NCBI GenBank assembly: GCA_964407665.1
Contig: CAYOWK010000020.1
Location: forward strand, 3,025 to 67,024
Reading direction: 5' to 3'
From: CAYOWK01 sp964407665
Lineage (GTDB): Bacteria > Pseudomonadota > Alphaproteobacteria > Caulobacterales > Hyphomonadaceae
DNA: 64,000 bases
Part shown: piece after piece, positions 50,161 to 59,038 of the stretch
Position numbering within the stretch: position 1 is the stretch's first letter
Layout: each line of letters opens with the position of its first letter
Translations under genes and position numbers: made by a program
Notes under the pieces: generated by a model
The model's input: only the letters and a program-made list of their open reading frames with translations
Database searches by the model: none
Told to the model about the DNA's origin: nothing

Positions 50161-53100
50161 ATGACCAGCAACACCACTCCCTGGGCCTCTGGCGAGGACT
50201 GGCTGCGCGACTACTCCGAGATGCGCGACACGCTGGTCGCGGCGAACGCCTACAATCCGGACGACGAGAAGGATTCGTGCGGCGTCGGCCTCGTCGTCCA
50301 GATCGACGGAACGCCGCGGCGCGAAATCGTCGAGATGGGCATCCGTGCGCTCAAGGCTGTCTGGCACCGCGGCGCTGTCGACGCCGATGGCAAGACGGGC
50401 GACGGCGCGGGCATCCGCATCGACGTGCCCCAGGAATTTTTCCGCGACGAAATCCGCGGCCAGGGACACAACCCTGCCCCCGACCAGCAGATCTGTGTCG
50501 GTCAGGTCTTCCTCCCGCGCACCGACCTTGGCGCGCAGGAAATGGCGCGCACGATCATCGAGAATGAGGTCGTCCGGTTCGGCTTCTATATCTATGGCTG
50601 GCGCCAGCCGCCGATCGACACCTCGATCATCGGCATGAAGGCCGCGGCCACGCGACCCGAGATCGAACAGATCCTGTTCACGGACCCGCAGAACCGCGCG
50701 CCGGCCGACCTTGAGCGCACGCTCTACGTCTGCCGCCGCCGGATCGAAAAGCGCGCCCGCGCGGCCGGCATGGCCGAGCTGTACGTGTGCTCCTTCTCGT
50801 CGCGCACCCTGATCTACAAGGGGATGTTTCTCGCCGAGGACATCGACAACTTCTATCTCGACCTGAAGGATCCGCGCTTCGTCTCGGCGGTCGCGATCTA
50901 CCACCAGCGCTATTCGACCAACACCTTCCCGCAGTGGCGCCTCGCGCAGCCCTTCCGGATGCTGGCCCACAATGGCGAGATCAACACGGTCTCGGGCAAC
51001 ATCAACTGGATGAAGTCGCACGAGATCAAGATGGTCTCGAGCCAGTACGGCGAATACGGCGACGACGTGAAACCGGTTGTCCAGCCGGGCGGATCGGATT
51101 CCGCCGCGCTCGACAACGTCTTCGAGCTGATCGTGCGCGCTGGCCGCTCCGGGCCGATGGCGAAGACGCTGCTGATGCCGGAAGCCTGGTCGCGGGACGA
51201 GCGTCTGACGCCGCGCCACCACCAGGCTCTCTATCTGCACGCCAACTCGGTGATGGAGCCGTGGGACGGCCCTGCTGCTGTCGCCGCGTTTGACGGCCGC
51301 TGGGCCATCGCGGGTCTCGACCGCAATGGTCTGCGCCCGATGCGCTATGCGCTGACAGAAGACGGCGTGCTCGCCGTCGGGTCCGAGTCCGGCATGTGCC
51401 CGCTCCCCTCCGAGACCATCATCCGGCGTGGCCGCGTGCGGCCCGGCGGCATGATCGCCGTCGACGTCCGCGAGGGTAAGTTCTACGGCCATGACGAGCT
51501 GATCGAGCTGCTGGCCGCCAAGCATCCCTACGAGCAGTGGCTGGATAATCTGGTCGAGCTGGAGCCGAAGATCGGCCCCGGCCCGGAGGCCCGCCTCTAT
51601 ACCGACCGGCAGGAATTCATGCGCCGCCAGCGCGCCGCCGGGATGACGCTGGAAGACGTCGAACTGATCCTCACGCCCATGGCCGAAGACGGCAAGGAAG
51701 CGGTCGGATCGATGGGCGATGACAGCCCGCTCGCGGTGCTCTCGGACAACTACCGTCCCCTCTCCCACTTCTTCCGGCAGGACTTCGCTCAGGTCACCAA
51801 CCCGCCGATCGACCCCTTGCGGGAAGAGCGCGTCATGTCGCTCCGCACGCGCTTCAAGAACCTCGGCAACATCCTGGCCGAGGACGAGACGCAGTCGAAC
51901 GTGTTCGTGCTGGAGAGCCCGGTGCTCACCAACGGCATGTATGATCGCATGCTGGACGTGATCGGCGAAGGCGTCGCCATCATCGACTGCACGTTCAAGG
52001 CGTCTGACGCCCGCGGCGACGGCGAGGCGCTCAAGGCCGCGATCGAGCGAATCCGCGAAGAGGCGCGCGTCGCCGTGTTCTCCGGCCGCAGCCATCTCGT
52101 CCTGACAGATGAAAAGCAGGACGGTGATCACGTCGCCATCCCGATGATCCTGGCCGCAGGCGCCGTGCACTCGCACCTCGTCAGCCAGGGTCTGCGGACC
52201 TTCTGCTCGATCACGGTACGGTCGGCCGAATGCATCGATACGCACTACTTCGCCGTTCTGGTGGGCGTGGGCGCAACCTGCGTGAACGCCTACCTAGCAC
52301 AGGAGACCCTTGCGGACCGTCACGCGCGCGGCCTGCTGGGTGATCTGTCGATCGGTCAGGTGTGCCTCAACTACAAGAAGTCGATCGAGGGGGGGCTGCT
52401 CAAGATCCTCTCCAAGATGGGCATCTCGGTGATCTCGTCCTATCGCGGCGGCTACAACTTCGAGGCGCTCGGTCTCTCGCGCTCGCTGGTTGCGGACTAC
52501 TTCCCCGGCATGACCAGCCGCATCTCCGGCATCGGCCTTGCCGGACTGGAGCGCAAGGTCACGGAACTGCACGACAAGGCGTGGAACGCCGGCGTTGCAG
52601 TCCTTCCGGTGGGCGGCTTCTACCGTGTCCGCGCTTCAGGTGAATCGCACGCCCTGTCGGGTGAGCTGATCCATGCCCTTCAGACGGCCTGCGACACCAA
52701 CTCCTACGCGGCCTACCGCAAATACTCGAAGCTCGCGAACGCCCGGAAGAAGGCCGTGCAGGTCCGTGACCTGCTCGACTTCCGCAAGCAGCCGCAAGCG
52801 GCATCGCTCGACGACGTCCAGTCGGTCAACGAGATCCGCAAGCGCTTCGTGACGCCCGGCATGTCGCTGGGCGCCCTGGGGCCTGAAGCGCACGGCACGA
52901 TGAACATCGCCATGAACCGCATCGGCGCGAAGTCGGTTTCCGGCGAGGGCGGCGAAGTGCGCGAGCGCTATACGCCGCTGCCGAACGGCGACAACGCCAA
53001 CTCGGCGGTCAAGCAGGTGGCGTCCGGACGCTTCGGCGTCACGGCGGAATACCTGAACCAGTGCCGCGAGATCGAGATCAAGGTTGCCCAGGGCGCCAAG

Positions 53101-54717
53101 CCTGGCGAAGGCGGCCAGCTGCCCGGCTTCAAGGTGACAGAGTTCATCGCCAAGAACCGGCACTCGACGCCGGGCGTGATGCTGATCTCGCCGCCGCCGC
53201 ATCACGATATCTACTCCATCGAGGATCTGGCCCAGCTCATCTACGACCTCAAGCAGATCAACCCGAACTGCCGGGTCTGCGTGAAGCTGGTGTCGCGCTC
53301 CGGCGTCGGCACGATTGCGGCGGGCGTGGCGAAGGCCAAGGCTGACGTCATCCTGATCGCGGGTCACAATGGCGGCACGGGCGCCTCGCCCCAGACCTCC
53401 ATCAAATATGCGGGCCTGCCGTGGGAGATCGGCCTTGCCGAAGCCCACCACGTTCTGACGCTGAACAACCTGCGCGATCAGGTCACGCTGCGTACGGACG
53501 GCGGACTGCGCACCGGTCGTGATATCGTCATGGCGGCAATGCTGGGCGCGGAAGAGTACGGCATCGGCACGGCGTCGCTGCTGGCTGTGGGCTGCATCAT
53601 GGTGCGCCAATGCCACTCCAACACCTGCCCCGTAGGGGTCTGCACGCAGGACGAACGCCTGCGCGCCAAGTACACGGGCACGCCGGAGAAGGTCATCAAC
53701 CTGATGACGTTCATCGCCGAGGAAGTGCGCGAAATCCTTGCGGAGCTTGGCTTCACCCGTCTCGACGAGGTGATCGGCCGCACGGATCTGCTGGCGCAGG
53801 TCTCGCGGGGCGCCGCGATGCTCGACGATCTCGACCTCTCTCCCCTGCTGGTGCGCGCCGATGCGTCGGCGAAGGTGACCTACAAGCCGACCCTCCGGAA
53901 TGAGGTGCCGCCCGCGCTGGACGAACAGATCCTGCGCGACGGCGCGCCCTTCTTCGAGCGCGGCGAGAAGATGCACCTCGACTACCATGTGCGGAACGTC
54001 CACCGCGCCATCGGCACGCGGGCGTCCTCGCACATCGTCCGCAAGTTCGGCATGGACGGACTGCCGGAAGACCGCCTCTGGATCACTCTGGAAGGGTCAG
54101 CTGGCCAGTCGCTGGGAGCCTGGGGCGTCAAGGGCCTGACCATCGAGGTCATTGGCGACTCCAACGACTATGTCGGCAAGGGCCTGTCCGGCGCCACCAT
54201 CATCCTGCGGCCGCCTTCGACCGCGAAGTATGTGGCGAAGGACAACACCATCATCGGCAACACGGTTCTCTACGGAGCCACATCCGGCAAGCTGTTCGCA
54301 GCCGGCAGGGCCGCAGAGCGCTTCGCCGTCCGCAACTCGGGCGCGACCGTGGTGGTAGAGGGATGCGGCGCAAACGGCTGCGAGTACATGACGGGCGGAA
54401 CGGCCGTCATCCTCGGCCCGGTTCAGGAGAACTTCGGCGCCGGCATGACGGGCGGCATGGCCTTCATCTACGATCCGCAGAAGCGTTTCGACCTGATGGT
54501 CAACCCGGACTCGCTCACCTGGCAGCCCATCCATACCGAGCACTGGGAAGGCGTCCTCAAGGCGCTTGTCACCGAGCACCACGAGAAGACCGGATCGGTC
54601 CACGCCAAGACCATCCTCGACAACTGGTCGCTGGAGCTCGGCAACTTCGTGCACGTCGTGCCGAAGGAAGTGGTCAGCCGTCTTGCACAGCCCCTGATGC
54701 TGAAAGCGGCGGAGTAG
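50161..54717 (+). CDS. gltB: Glutamate synthase large subunit (alpha)
   Basis: A 1,518-residue enzyme from the ATG at 50161. The class II amidotransferase domain starts at Cys40 (DSCGVGLV), which becomes the N-terminal nucleophile after removal of a 39-residue propeptide. The central and FMN domains follow, with GEGGQLPGFKV, ISPPPHHDIYSIEDLAQLIY and GHNGGTGASP. The 3Fe-4S cysteines are in CIMVRQCHSNTCPVGVC. The C-terminal third is the glycine-rich beta-helix (GGTAVILGPVQENFGAGMTG). Start choice: an upstream in-frame start would lie inside gltD. The end is followed by a 13-bp hairpin. Confidence 0.98.
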   Translation: MTSNTTPWASGEDWLRDYSEMRDTLVAANAYNPDDEKDSCGVGLVVQIDGTPRREIVEMGIRALKAVWHRGAVDADGKTGDGAGIRIDVPQEFFRDEIRGQGHNPAPDQQICVGQVFLPRTDLGAQEMARTIIENEVVRFGFYIYGWRQPPIDTSIIGMKAAATRPEIEQILFTDPQNRAPADLERTLYVCRRRIEKRARAAGMAELYVCSFSSRTLIYKGMFLAEDIDNFYLDLKDPRFVSAVAIYHQRYSTNTFPQWRLAQPFRMLAHNGEINTVSGNINWMKSHEIKMVSSQYGEYGDDVKPVVQPGGSDSAALDNVFELIVRAGRSGPMAKTLLMPEAWSRDERLTPRHHQALYLHANSVMEPWDGPAAVAAFDGRWAIAGLDRNGLRPMRYALTEDGVLAVGSESGMCPLPSETIIRRGRVRPGGMIAVDVREGKFYGHDELIELLAAKHPYEQWLDNLVELEPKIGPGPEARLYTDRQEFMRRQRAAGMTLEDVELILTPMAEDGKEAVGSMGDDSPLAVLSDNYRPLSHFFRQDFAQVTNPPIDPLREERVMSLRTRFKNLGNILAEDETQSNVFVLESPVLTNGMYDRMLDVIGEGVAIIDCTFKASDARGDGEALKAAIERIREEARVAVFSGRSHLVLTDEKQDGDHVAIPMILAAGAVHSHLVSQGLRTFCSITVRSAECIDTHYFAVLVGVGATCVNAYLAQETLADRHARGLLGDLSIGQVCLNYKKSIEGGLLKILSKMGISVISSYRGGYNFEALGLSRSLVADYFPGMTSRISGIGLAGLERKVTELHDKAWNAGVAVLPVGGFYRVRASGESHALSGELIHALQTACDTNSYAAYRKYSKLANARKKAVQVRDLLDFRKQPQAASLDDVQSVNEIRKRFVTPGMSLGALGPEAHGTMNIAMNRIGAKSVSGEGGEVRERYTPLPNGDNANSAVKQVASGRFGVTAEYLNQCREIEIKVAQGAKPGEGGQLPGFKVTEFIAKNRHSTPGVMLISPPPHHDIYSIEDLAQLIYDLKQINPNCRVCVKLVSRSGVGTIAAGVAKAKADVILIAGHNGGTGASPQTSIKYAGLPWEIGLAEAHHVLTLNNLRDQVTLRTDGGLRTGRDIVMAAMLGAEEYGIGTASLLAVGCIMVRQCHSNTCPVGVCTQDERLRAKYTGTPEKVINLMTFIAEEVREILAELGFTRLDEVIGRTDLLAQVSRGAAMLDDLDLSPLLVRADASAKVTYKPTLRNEVPPALDEQILRDGAPFFERGEKMHLDYHVRNVHRAIGTRASSHIVRKFGMDGLPEDRLWITLEGSAGQSLGAWGVKGLTIEVIGDSNDYVGKGLSGATIILRPPSTAKYVAKDNTIIGNTVLYGATSGKLFAAGRAAERFAVRNSGATVVVEGCGANGCEYMTGGTAVILGPVQENFGAGMTGGMAFIYDPQKRFDLMVNPDSLTWQPIHTEHWEGVLKALVTEHHEKTGSVHAKTILDNWSLELGNFVHVVPKEVVSRLAQPLMLKAAE

Positions 54718-54730
54718 GTCTGGGATCCGT

Positions 54731-54759
54731 CGCGATCAGGATGGCTCATCCTGATCGCG
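54731..54759. terminator. 13-bp perfect hairpin between gltB and the convergent small gene
   Basis: CGCGATCAGGATG (54731-54743) pairs exactly with 54747-54759 across a 3-base loop, 13 bp after the gltB stop and 23 bp after the opposing stop. It may serve both directions. There is no T-run. Confidence 0.55.
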
Positions 54760-54782
54760 TGACGATCGTCGCTGAGCGCCGA

Positions 54783-55037
54783 TCAGCTTTCGCGGTCGTA
54801 GGTGAACCACACCACGGCGCCATAGATCAGTATCCAGGCTGGCAATAGCGGCAGGGTCGCGAGCAGCAGGGGCATGCCCGTCGCTTCGGCAATGATGGGA
54901 CGGAGCCAGTAGAGGCTGGCGGCGACCATGACCACCATGAGCCCCGTCGCCACCCAGCCTTCCCACGTACGCGGGCCGGCGCCGCCCTTCTTTCCGGGGC
55001 CGAACCATTTCAGCTTCACGGGATCACTCACCTTCAT
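54783..55037 (-). CDS. Small two-helix membrane protein overlapping the ruvB end
   Basis: About 84 residues from the ATG at 55037 (or GTG at 55031). A basic N-terminus (KLKWFGPGKKGG) is followed by WEGWVATGLMVVMVAASLYW and a second hydrophobic helix, ending in an acidic tail. It overlaps the ruvB 3' end by 14 bp, suggesting translational coupling. Proteins with an N-terminal 'YFGPGKxG..PxxWxGW' pattern are frequent in Caulobacterales but have no known function. Confidence 0.7.
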   Translation of the reverse strand: MKVSDPVKLKWFGPGKKGGAGPRTWEGWVATGLMVVMVAASLYWLRPIIAEATGMPLLLATLPLLPAWILIYGAVVWFTYDRES

Positions 55038-56070
55038 CTTCAAGCAGGGACTGCTGGAACGCGGCCGGCGGCTTGAGTCCGACCCTTTCCCAGGCGCCGG
55101 GCGTGGCGACGCGTCCGCGCGGCGTACGCGCCACCAGGCCACGCTGCATCAGATAAGGCTCGATCACTTCCTCGATGGAATCGCGCGCTTCGGACAGCGC
55201 GGCTGCGAGGGTGTCGGCGCCGACCGGGCCGCCGGAATAGGTTCGCACCAGAGCATCGAGATAGCGGCGGTCAAGCGCGTCCAGCCCGTCCTCATCCACT
55301 TCCAGCCGCTTCAGCGCCCGGCCCGCAGAGGCGCGATCAATCGCATCCCCATCGGCCTCGCAGAAGTCCCGCACGCGGCGTAGAAGGCGCACGGCAATGC
55401 GCGGCGTACCGCGAGAGCGACCGGCGATCTCCTGTGCGCCCTCTTCCGTTATGCGGGCGCCGAGCTTCAGGCCCGCCCGGTGGACGATGCGGCCGAGCTC
55501 TTCCTTTGTGTAGAACTCGAGGCGGATCGGGATGCCGAAGCGGTCCCGAAGCGGCGTCGAGAGCAGACCTGCGCGCGTGGTGGCGCCGACCAGGGTGAAA
55601 GGCGGCAGATCGATCTTCACCGAGCGCGCCGAGGGGCCGTCCCCAATGATCAGATCGAGCGTATTGTCCTCCATCGCGGGGTAGAGGATCTCCTCGACAT
55701 GCGCTGGCAGGCGGTGGATCTCGTCGATGAACAGCACGTCGCGCGGTTCGAGGTTGGTCAGCAGGGCCGCAAGGTCGCCGGCCTTGCCGATGACCGGGCC
55801 GGACGTGCCGCGAAAGCCGACACCCATCTCGCGGCTGACGATCTGGGCGAGCGTCGTCTTGCCCAGCCCCGGCGGCCCGGACAGCAGGACGTGGTCGAGC
55901 GCATCACCCCTGCGTTTCGCCGCATCCACAAACACGCGGAGGTTGGCCTTTGCGGCCTGCTGTCCGGTGAAATCGTCGAAGAGCGACGGACGCAAGGCCC
56001 GGTCGAGCGCCTCGCCCATCTGCCGTTCTGGATCCGTGATCGAGCCGTCTCGCGCCATGCCCAGTGTCAT
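55024..56070 (-). CDS. ruvB: Holliday junction branch-migration ATPase RuvB
   Basis: About 348 residues from the ATG at 56070 (56058 is the alternative; the open frame extends to 56130). Hexameric motor of the RuvABC resolvasome. Motifs: RPSLFDDFTGQ, Walker A GPPGLGKTT, Walker B VLFIDEIHRL, sensor GATTRAGLLSTPLRDRFG with the arginine finger region, and the C-terminal winged helix (EPYLMQRGLVARTPRGR). It is separated from ruvC-ruvA by the DUF445 gene on the opposite strand and by a SemiSWEET gene. Confidence 0.97.
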   Translation of the reverse strand: MTLGMARDGSITDPERQMGEALDRALRPSLFDDFTGQQAAKANLRVFVDAAKRRGDALDHVLLSGPPGLGKTTLAQIVSREMGVGFRGTSGPVIGKAGDLAALLTNLEPRDVLFIDEIHRLPAHVEEILYPAMEDNTLDLIIGDGPSARSVKIDLPPFTLVGATTRAGLLSTPLRDRFGIPIRLEFYTKEELGRIVHRAGLKLGARITEEGAQEIAGRSRGTPRIAVRLLRRVRDFCEADGDAIDRASAGRALKRLEVDEDGLDALDRRYLDALVRTYSGGPVGADTLAAALSEARDSIEEVIEPYLMQRGLVARTPRGRVATPGAWERVGLKPPAAFQQSLLEDEGE

Positions 56071-56133
56071 GCACCACTTCGCCTGAAAAGGGAACGCTTG
56101 CGGAACAAGCGCGTTCGGCAACTGGGACAAAAA

Positions 56134-56430
56134 TCAGGGGACCGACGGGGCGCGACGGGAGCGCACAACATCCCGCACCTTCATGACCAGGATCAACGAC
56201 GCCAGTGCGAGCGTTATGGCATTTGCGACAATGATGGCCCACTGTCCCGTCATCAGGCCGTAGATTTCCCACAGGGCGACCCCAAGGGCGAACATGGAAT
56301 ACATTGTCAGGGATATGGCCCGCGTTTCTCCGGTCCGCACGACCTGTGCAGCCTGTGGGACGAACGAGGCCGTGGTGAGCGTGGCCGCAACCGCGCTGAT
56401 GATGTCAGCGTCCGAGAATCCCGCAATCAT
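56134..56430 (-). CDS. SemiSWEET-family sugar transporter
   Basis: A 98-residue protein with three hydrophobic helices, the size of a bacterial SemiSWEET half-transporter that works as a homodimer. The family pattern TTASFVPQAAQVVRTGETRAISLTMY (PQ-loop) is clear between about 19 and 44, followed by WEIYGLMTGQW. The substrate is probably a small sugar. It lies 63 bp upstream of the RuvB start on the same strand and diverges from the DUF445 gene by 72 bp. Confidence 0.9.
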   Translation of the reverse strand: MIAGFSDADIISAVAATLTTASFVPQAAQVVRTGETRAISLTMYSMFALGVALWEIYGLMTGQWAIIVANAITLALASLILVMKVRDVVRSRRAPSVP

Positions 56431-56502
56431 TCGTGCTCCCGTCGCTGAGCCTTCCGGCAGGCGCCGCCGCCAGCCCGGACTCGAGCTACATCATCGCGGC
56501 CA

Positions 56503-57792
56503 ATGAAAGAAGCCGAACCCATCCAGATCAGCTCTGCGGCGGCGACGCCAGTGCCGCCCGCGCTACGCCGCATGAAGCGCGCCGCCAACGGTCTGCTCCT
56601 GCTGATGACCGCCCTGTTTCTGGTGACGCACATCTGGTCGCCGGGTCCGGGCTGGGCGGAGATCGCGTGGGGTTATCTGCGCGCCTTCGCAGAGGCCGCA
56701 ATGGTCGGCGGACTTGCAGACTGGTTTGCTGTCACCGCCATCTTCAGGCGCCCGCTGGGCCTGCCCATCCCGCATACGGCTGTCATCCCGCGCAGCCAGG
56801 ACCGCATCGCCGATTCGGTCGGCCGCTTCATCGCCGACAATTTCCTGCACGCCGAACTCGTCGCCGAACGGGTCAAGGGCAAGGATCTCAGCGAGGGCGT
56901 GGCGCGATGGCTGTCCGACCCCGCGCAGGCCAAATCACTGGCCTCGGGCGTGGCGTCGGCGATTCCAGGTCTGCTCGACACGCTCGATGACGACACGGTT
57001 TCGGCCTTCCTGAAGGAGCAGGCGTCATCGGCCGCCAGCGCCGCCAATCTGGCCCCGGCTGCAGGCTCCATCATCGAGGCGCTTCTGGAACAGGGCCGCC
57101 ATCAGGCGATCCTCGACGCCGTGCTGCGTGAAGGCTTCCGCCTGATGGAGCAGAACGAGCACATCATCCGCGAGAAGGTTCGCGGCCGATCCGGCTGGCT
57201 ATTGCGCATGGCGTCGATCGACCGGCGGGCGGCAGACGCCCTGATCAACGGCATCGAGGAATTGCTGCACGAAGTTGCGATCAATCCCAACCACCCGTTC
57301 CGCACACGCGTCACAGAGATCGTCGAACAGTTCGCCCTGGACCTGCGCGATGACCCGATACTCCATAAGCGCATCGAGACGTGGGTGCGCGATGCGCTCA
57401 CGCATCCGTCAGTGACGTCCGCCGTCGGCGCGGGGTGGAGCAGCGTCAAGGCCACCCTGCGCAAGGACGCGATGTCGGAGACCGGCAAAATCCGCGAGTA
57501 TTTCGGCTATGCGCTGGTCAATGTTGGCGAGGGCCTTCTGCAACAGGCCAGCGTGCGCGAGGCGCTGAACGTCCGCATGCGCACGCTGCTGGTCGATCTG
57601 GCTCAGAGGCATGGCGAGGATGTCGCGCGCCTCGTCTCGGAGACGATCCGGGGCTGGGACGCCAACACGATTGTCGAAAAGCTGGAGACAAGCGTGGGCC
57701 GCGACCTCCAGTTCATCCGCCTAAACGGCACCGTGATTGGTGGGCTGGTCGGCCTCGCACTACACGGCGGCTCAGCGTTACTGGGTCACTAG
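56503..57792 (+). CDS. DUF445-family membrane protein (YjiN-like)
   Basis: A 429-residue protein. The N-terminus has a hydrophobic helix (about 29-46), then the family hallmark GGLADWFAVTAIFRRPLGLPIPHTAVIPRSQDRIA (about 69-103), a long helical middle and a C-terminal membrane helix in GTVIGGLVGLALH. DUF445 proteins are inner-membrane proteins with coiled-coil cytoplasmic or periplasmic parts, function unknown. It is inserted on the plus strand between ruvA and ruvB. Its stop is 1 bp from the ruvA stop. Confidence 0.9.
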   Translation: MKEAEPIQISSAAATPVPPALRRMKRAANGLLLLMTALFLVTHIWSPGPGWAEIAWGYLRAFAEAAMVGGLADWFAVTAIFRRPLGLPIPHTAVIPRSQDRIADSVGRFIADNFLHAELVAERVKGKDLSEGVARWLSDPAQAKSLASGVASAIPGLLDTLDDDTVSAFLKEQASSAASAANLAPAAGSIIEALLEQGRHQAILDAVLREGFRLMEQNEHIIREKVRGRSGWLLRMASIDRRAADALINGIEELLHEVAINPNHPFRTRVTEIVEQFALDLRDDPILHKRIETWVRDALTHPSVTSAVGAGWSSVKATLRKDAMSETGKIREYFGYALVNVGEGLLQQASVREALNVRMRTLLVDLAQRHGEDVARLVSETIRGWDANTIVEKLETSVGRDLQFIRLNGTVIGGLVGLALHGGSALLGH

Positions 57793-57793
57793 A

Positions 57794-58417
57794 TCAGGCG
57801 GCCGGAGCGAGAGCCTTCAGGGCCGCCCGGATCAGCTGGCTCTCGCTTGCACCTTCGCCCAGGTCGCGCGCCGCAGCCGCCACCACGCGCGCAGCATCCG
57901 CATTGGCGTAGCCAAGATTGACGAGAGCCGAGACGGCGTCGGCGCGCGCGCCCGTTGGCGCCTGAGCGACGCTGGCCCCTGCTCCCGAGCCTGCCGTGAA
58001 CGCCGCGAACATGTCCGACGGCGGCGGCTTGCCCTTGAACTCCGTCACAATGCGTTCGGCCAGCTTCTTGCCGACGCCGTGCGCCCGCGTGATGGAGGCT
58101 GTGTCGGCAAGCGCGATGGCGTCCATCAGCTGTGCGGGCGGCAACGCATCAAGGATCGACAGCGCGACGCGCGCGCCGACGCCCGGGGCGTCCTGCAGGC
58201 GCGCGAACCATGCACGCTCCTCCGCCTCGGCGAAGGCGTAGAGCCGGATGGCGCTCTCGCTCATCTGTGTCTCAACGAAGACCTGCGCGGCCTCTCCGAC
58301 CGTCAGTTTCTGAAGCGTGCGGACGCCAGCCTGGACGAGATATCCCACGCCGCCCACATCGATCAGGGCCTGATTTTCCCCGACACCCGCAACCGTGCCT
58401 TTGAGTCTTCCGATCAT
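57794..58417 (-). CDS. ruvA: Holliday junction DNA helicase subunit RuvA
   Basis: A 207-residue junction-binding protein. Domain I is an OB fold (MIGRLKGTVAGVGENQALIDVGGVGYLV begins it). Domain II has two helix-hairpin-helix motifs (FARLQDAPGVGARVALSILD and ITRAHGVGKKLAERIVTEF). Domain III, which contacts RuvB, is at the C-terminus (ADAVSALVNLGYANADAARVV). The start lies in a 20-bp tandem duplication and shares ATGA with a 7-codon leader frame. Confidence 0.97.
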   Translation of the reverse strand: MIGRLKGTVAGVGENQALIDVGGVGYLVQAGVRTLQKLTVGEAAQVFVETQMSESAIRLYAFAEAEERAWFARLQDAPGVGARVALSILDALPPAQLMDAIALADTASITRAHGVGKKLAERIVTEFKGKPPPSDMFAAFTAGSGAGASVAQAPTGARADAVSALVNLGYANADAARVVAAAARDLGEGASESQLIRAALKALAPAA

Positions 58418-58440
58418 CGTGTGAGTCTTCCGGTCATCGT
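58401..58440 (-). repeat. 20-bp tandem duplication at the ruvA start
   Basis: On the minus strand the 20-base unit ACGATGACCGGAAGACTCAC (58440-58421) is followed directly by a second copy with two changes (58420-58401), which contains the true ruvA ATG and first codons. The upstream copy supplies an extra ATG (58437) and places GGAAGA, a purine-rich ribosome-binding-like sequence, 8 bases before the true ATG. Confidence 0.85.
58414..58437 (-). CDS. Possible 7-codon leader frame overlapping the ruvA start
   Basis: From the duplicated ATG at 58437 the frame reads seven codons (MTGRLTR) and stops at a TGA that overlaps the ruvA ATG (ATGA, 58414-58417). It begins 13 bp after the ruvC stop. Such an arrangement could couple ruvA translation to ribosomes finishing the leader. 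It has no obvious ribosome binding site of its own, so use is uncertain. Confidence 0.3.
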   Translation of the reverse strand: MTGRLTR

Positions 58441-58450
58441 AGCTGGCCGA

Positions 58451-58951
58451 TCATGCCCGCAGCTTTGCCGCAATGGGTCGATGGTGAGCGCCGCAGATGG
58501 CGACGGCCAGTGCGTCGGCTGCATCGGCTGAAACCTCGCCCGCCTTGGGCAGCAGGCGGCGCACCATGAACGCCACCTGCGTCTTGTCGGCGGCGCCGGT
58601 GCCGACCACCGTCTGCTTCACCTTGCGGGCCGCGAATTCGGCGACCGACAGGCCGGCGGAGGCCAGCGTCGCCAGAGCCACGCCGCGCGCCTGCCCCAGC
58701 AGCAGGGTCGACTTGGGATTCATGTTCACGAACGTTTCTTCGACCGCCGATTCATGCGGTTCGTACGCCACGATGACCGCCCTAAGGCCAGAGCCGACCT
58801 GGGCCAGCCGCTCGGCCATGGGCGCGTCGGCCTCGGGCTTCACTACGCCGTGGGCGATCCAGGTGAGTTTCGAGCCGCACAGTTCGATGATCCCCCAGCC
58901 GGTGAGGCGGAGGCCGGGGTCGACGCCCAGGATGCGAATCGCCGGCTGCAT
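58451..58951 (-). CDS. ruvC: Crossover junction endodeoxyribonuclease RuvC
   Basis: A 166-residue resolvase. Catalytic acids are visible in ILGVDPGLRLTGWG (Asp at about 11), in AVEETFVNMNPKS (Glu at about 70) and in ADAADALAVAICGAHH (two Asp near 140-145). It cuts Holliday junctions brought by RuvAB. Its stop is 33 bp before the ruvA start, and it heads the ruvC-ruvA operon. Confidence 0.97.
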   Translation of the reverse strand: MQPAIRILGVDPGLRLTGWGIIELCGSKLTWIAHGVVKPEADAPMAERLAQVGSGLRAVIVAYEPHESAVEETFVNMNPKSTLLLGQARGVALATLASAGLSVAEFAARKVKQTVVGTGAADKTQVAFMVRRLLPKAGEVSADAADALAVAICGAHHRPIAAKLRA

Positions 58952-59038
58952 GTGCGCTACCTTCCCACAGAATCGAACGATAGGGGAACACTCCAGCCGT
59001 TAAGAAGCCGGAAACCGGCTGGGGCGAGCCTGTCGGGC

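Noticed and set aside
50074..52245. A 723-codon minus-strand frame across gltB
   Set aside because: Same reason: antisense to an unmistakable enzyme, no domain, no ribosome binding site of its own.
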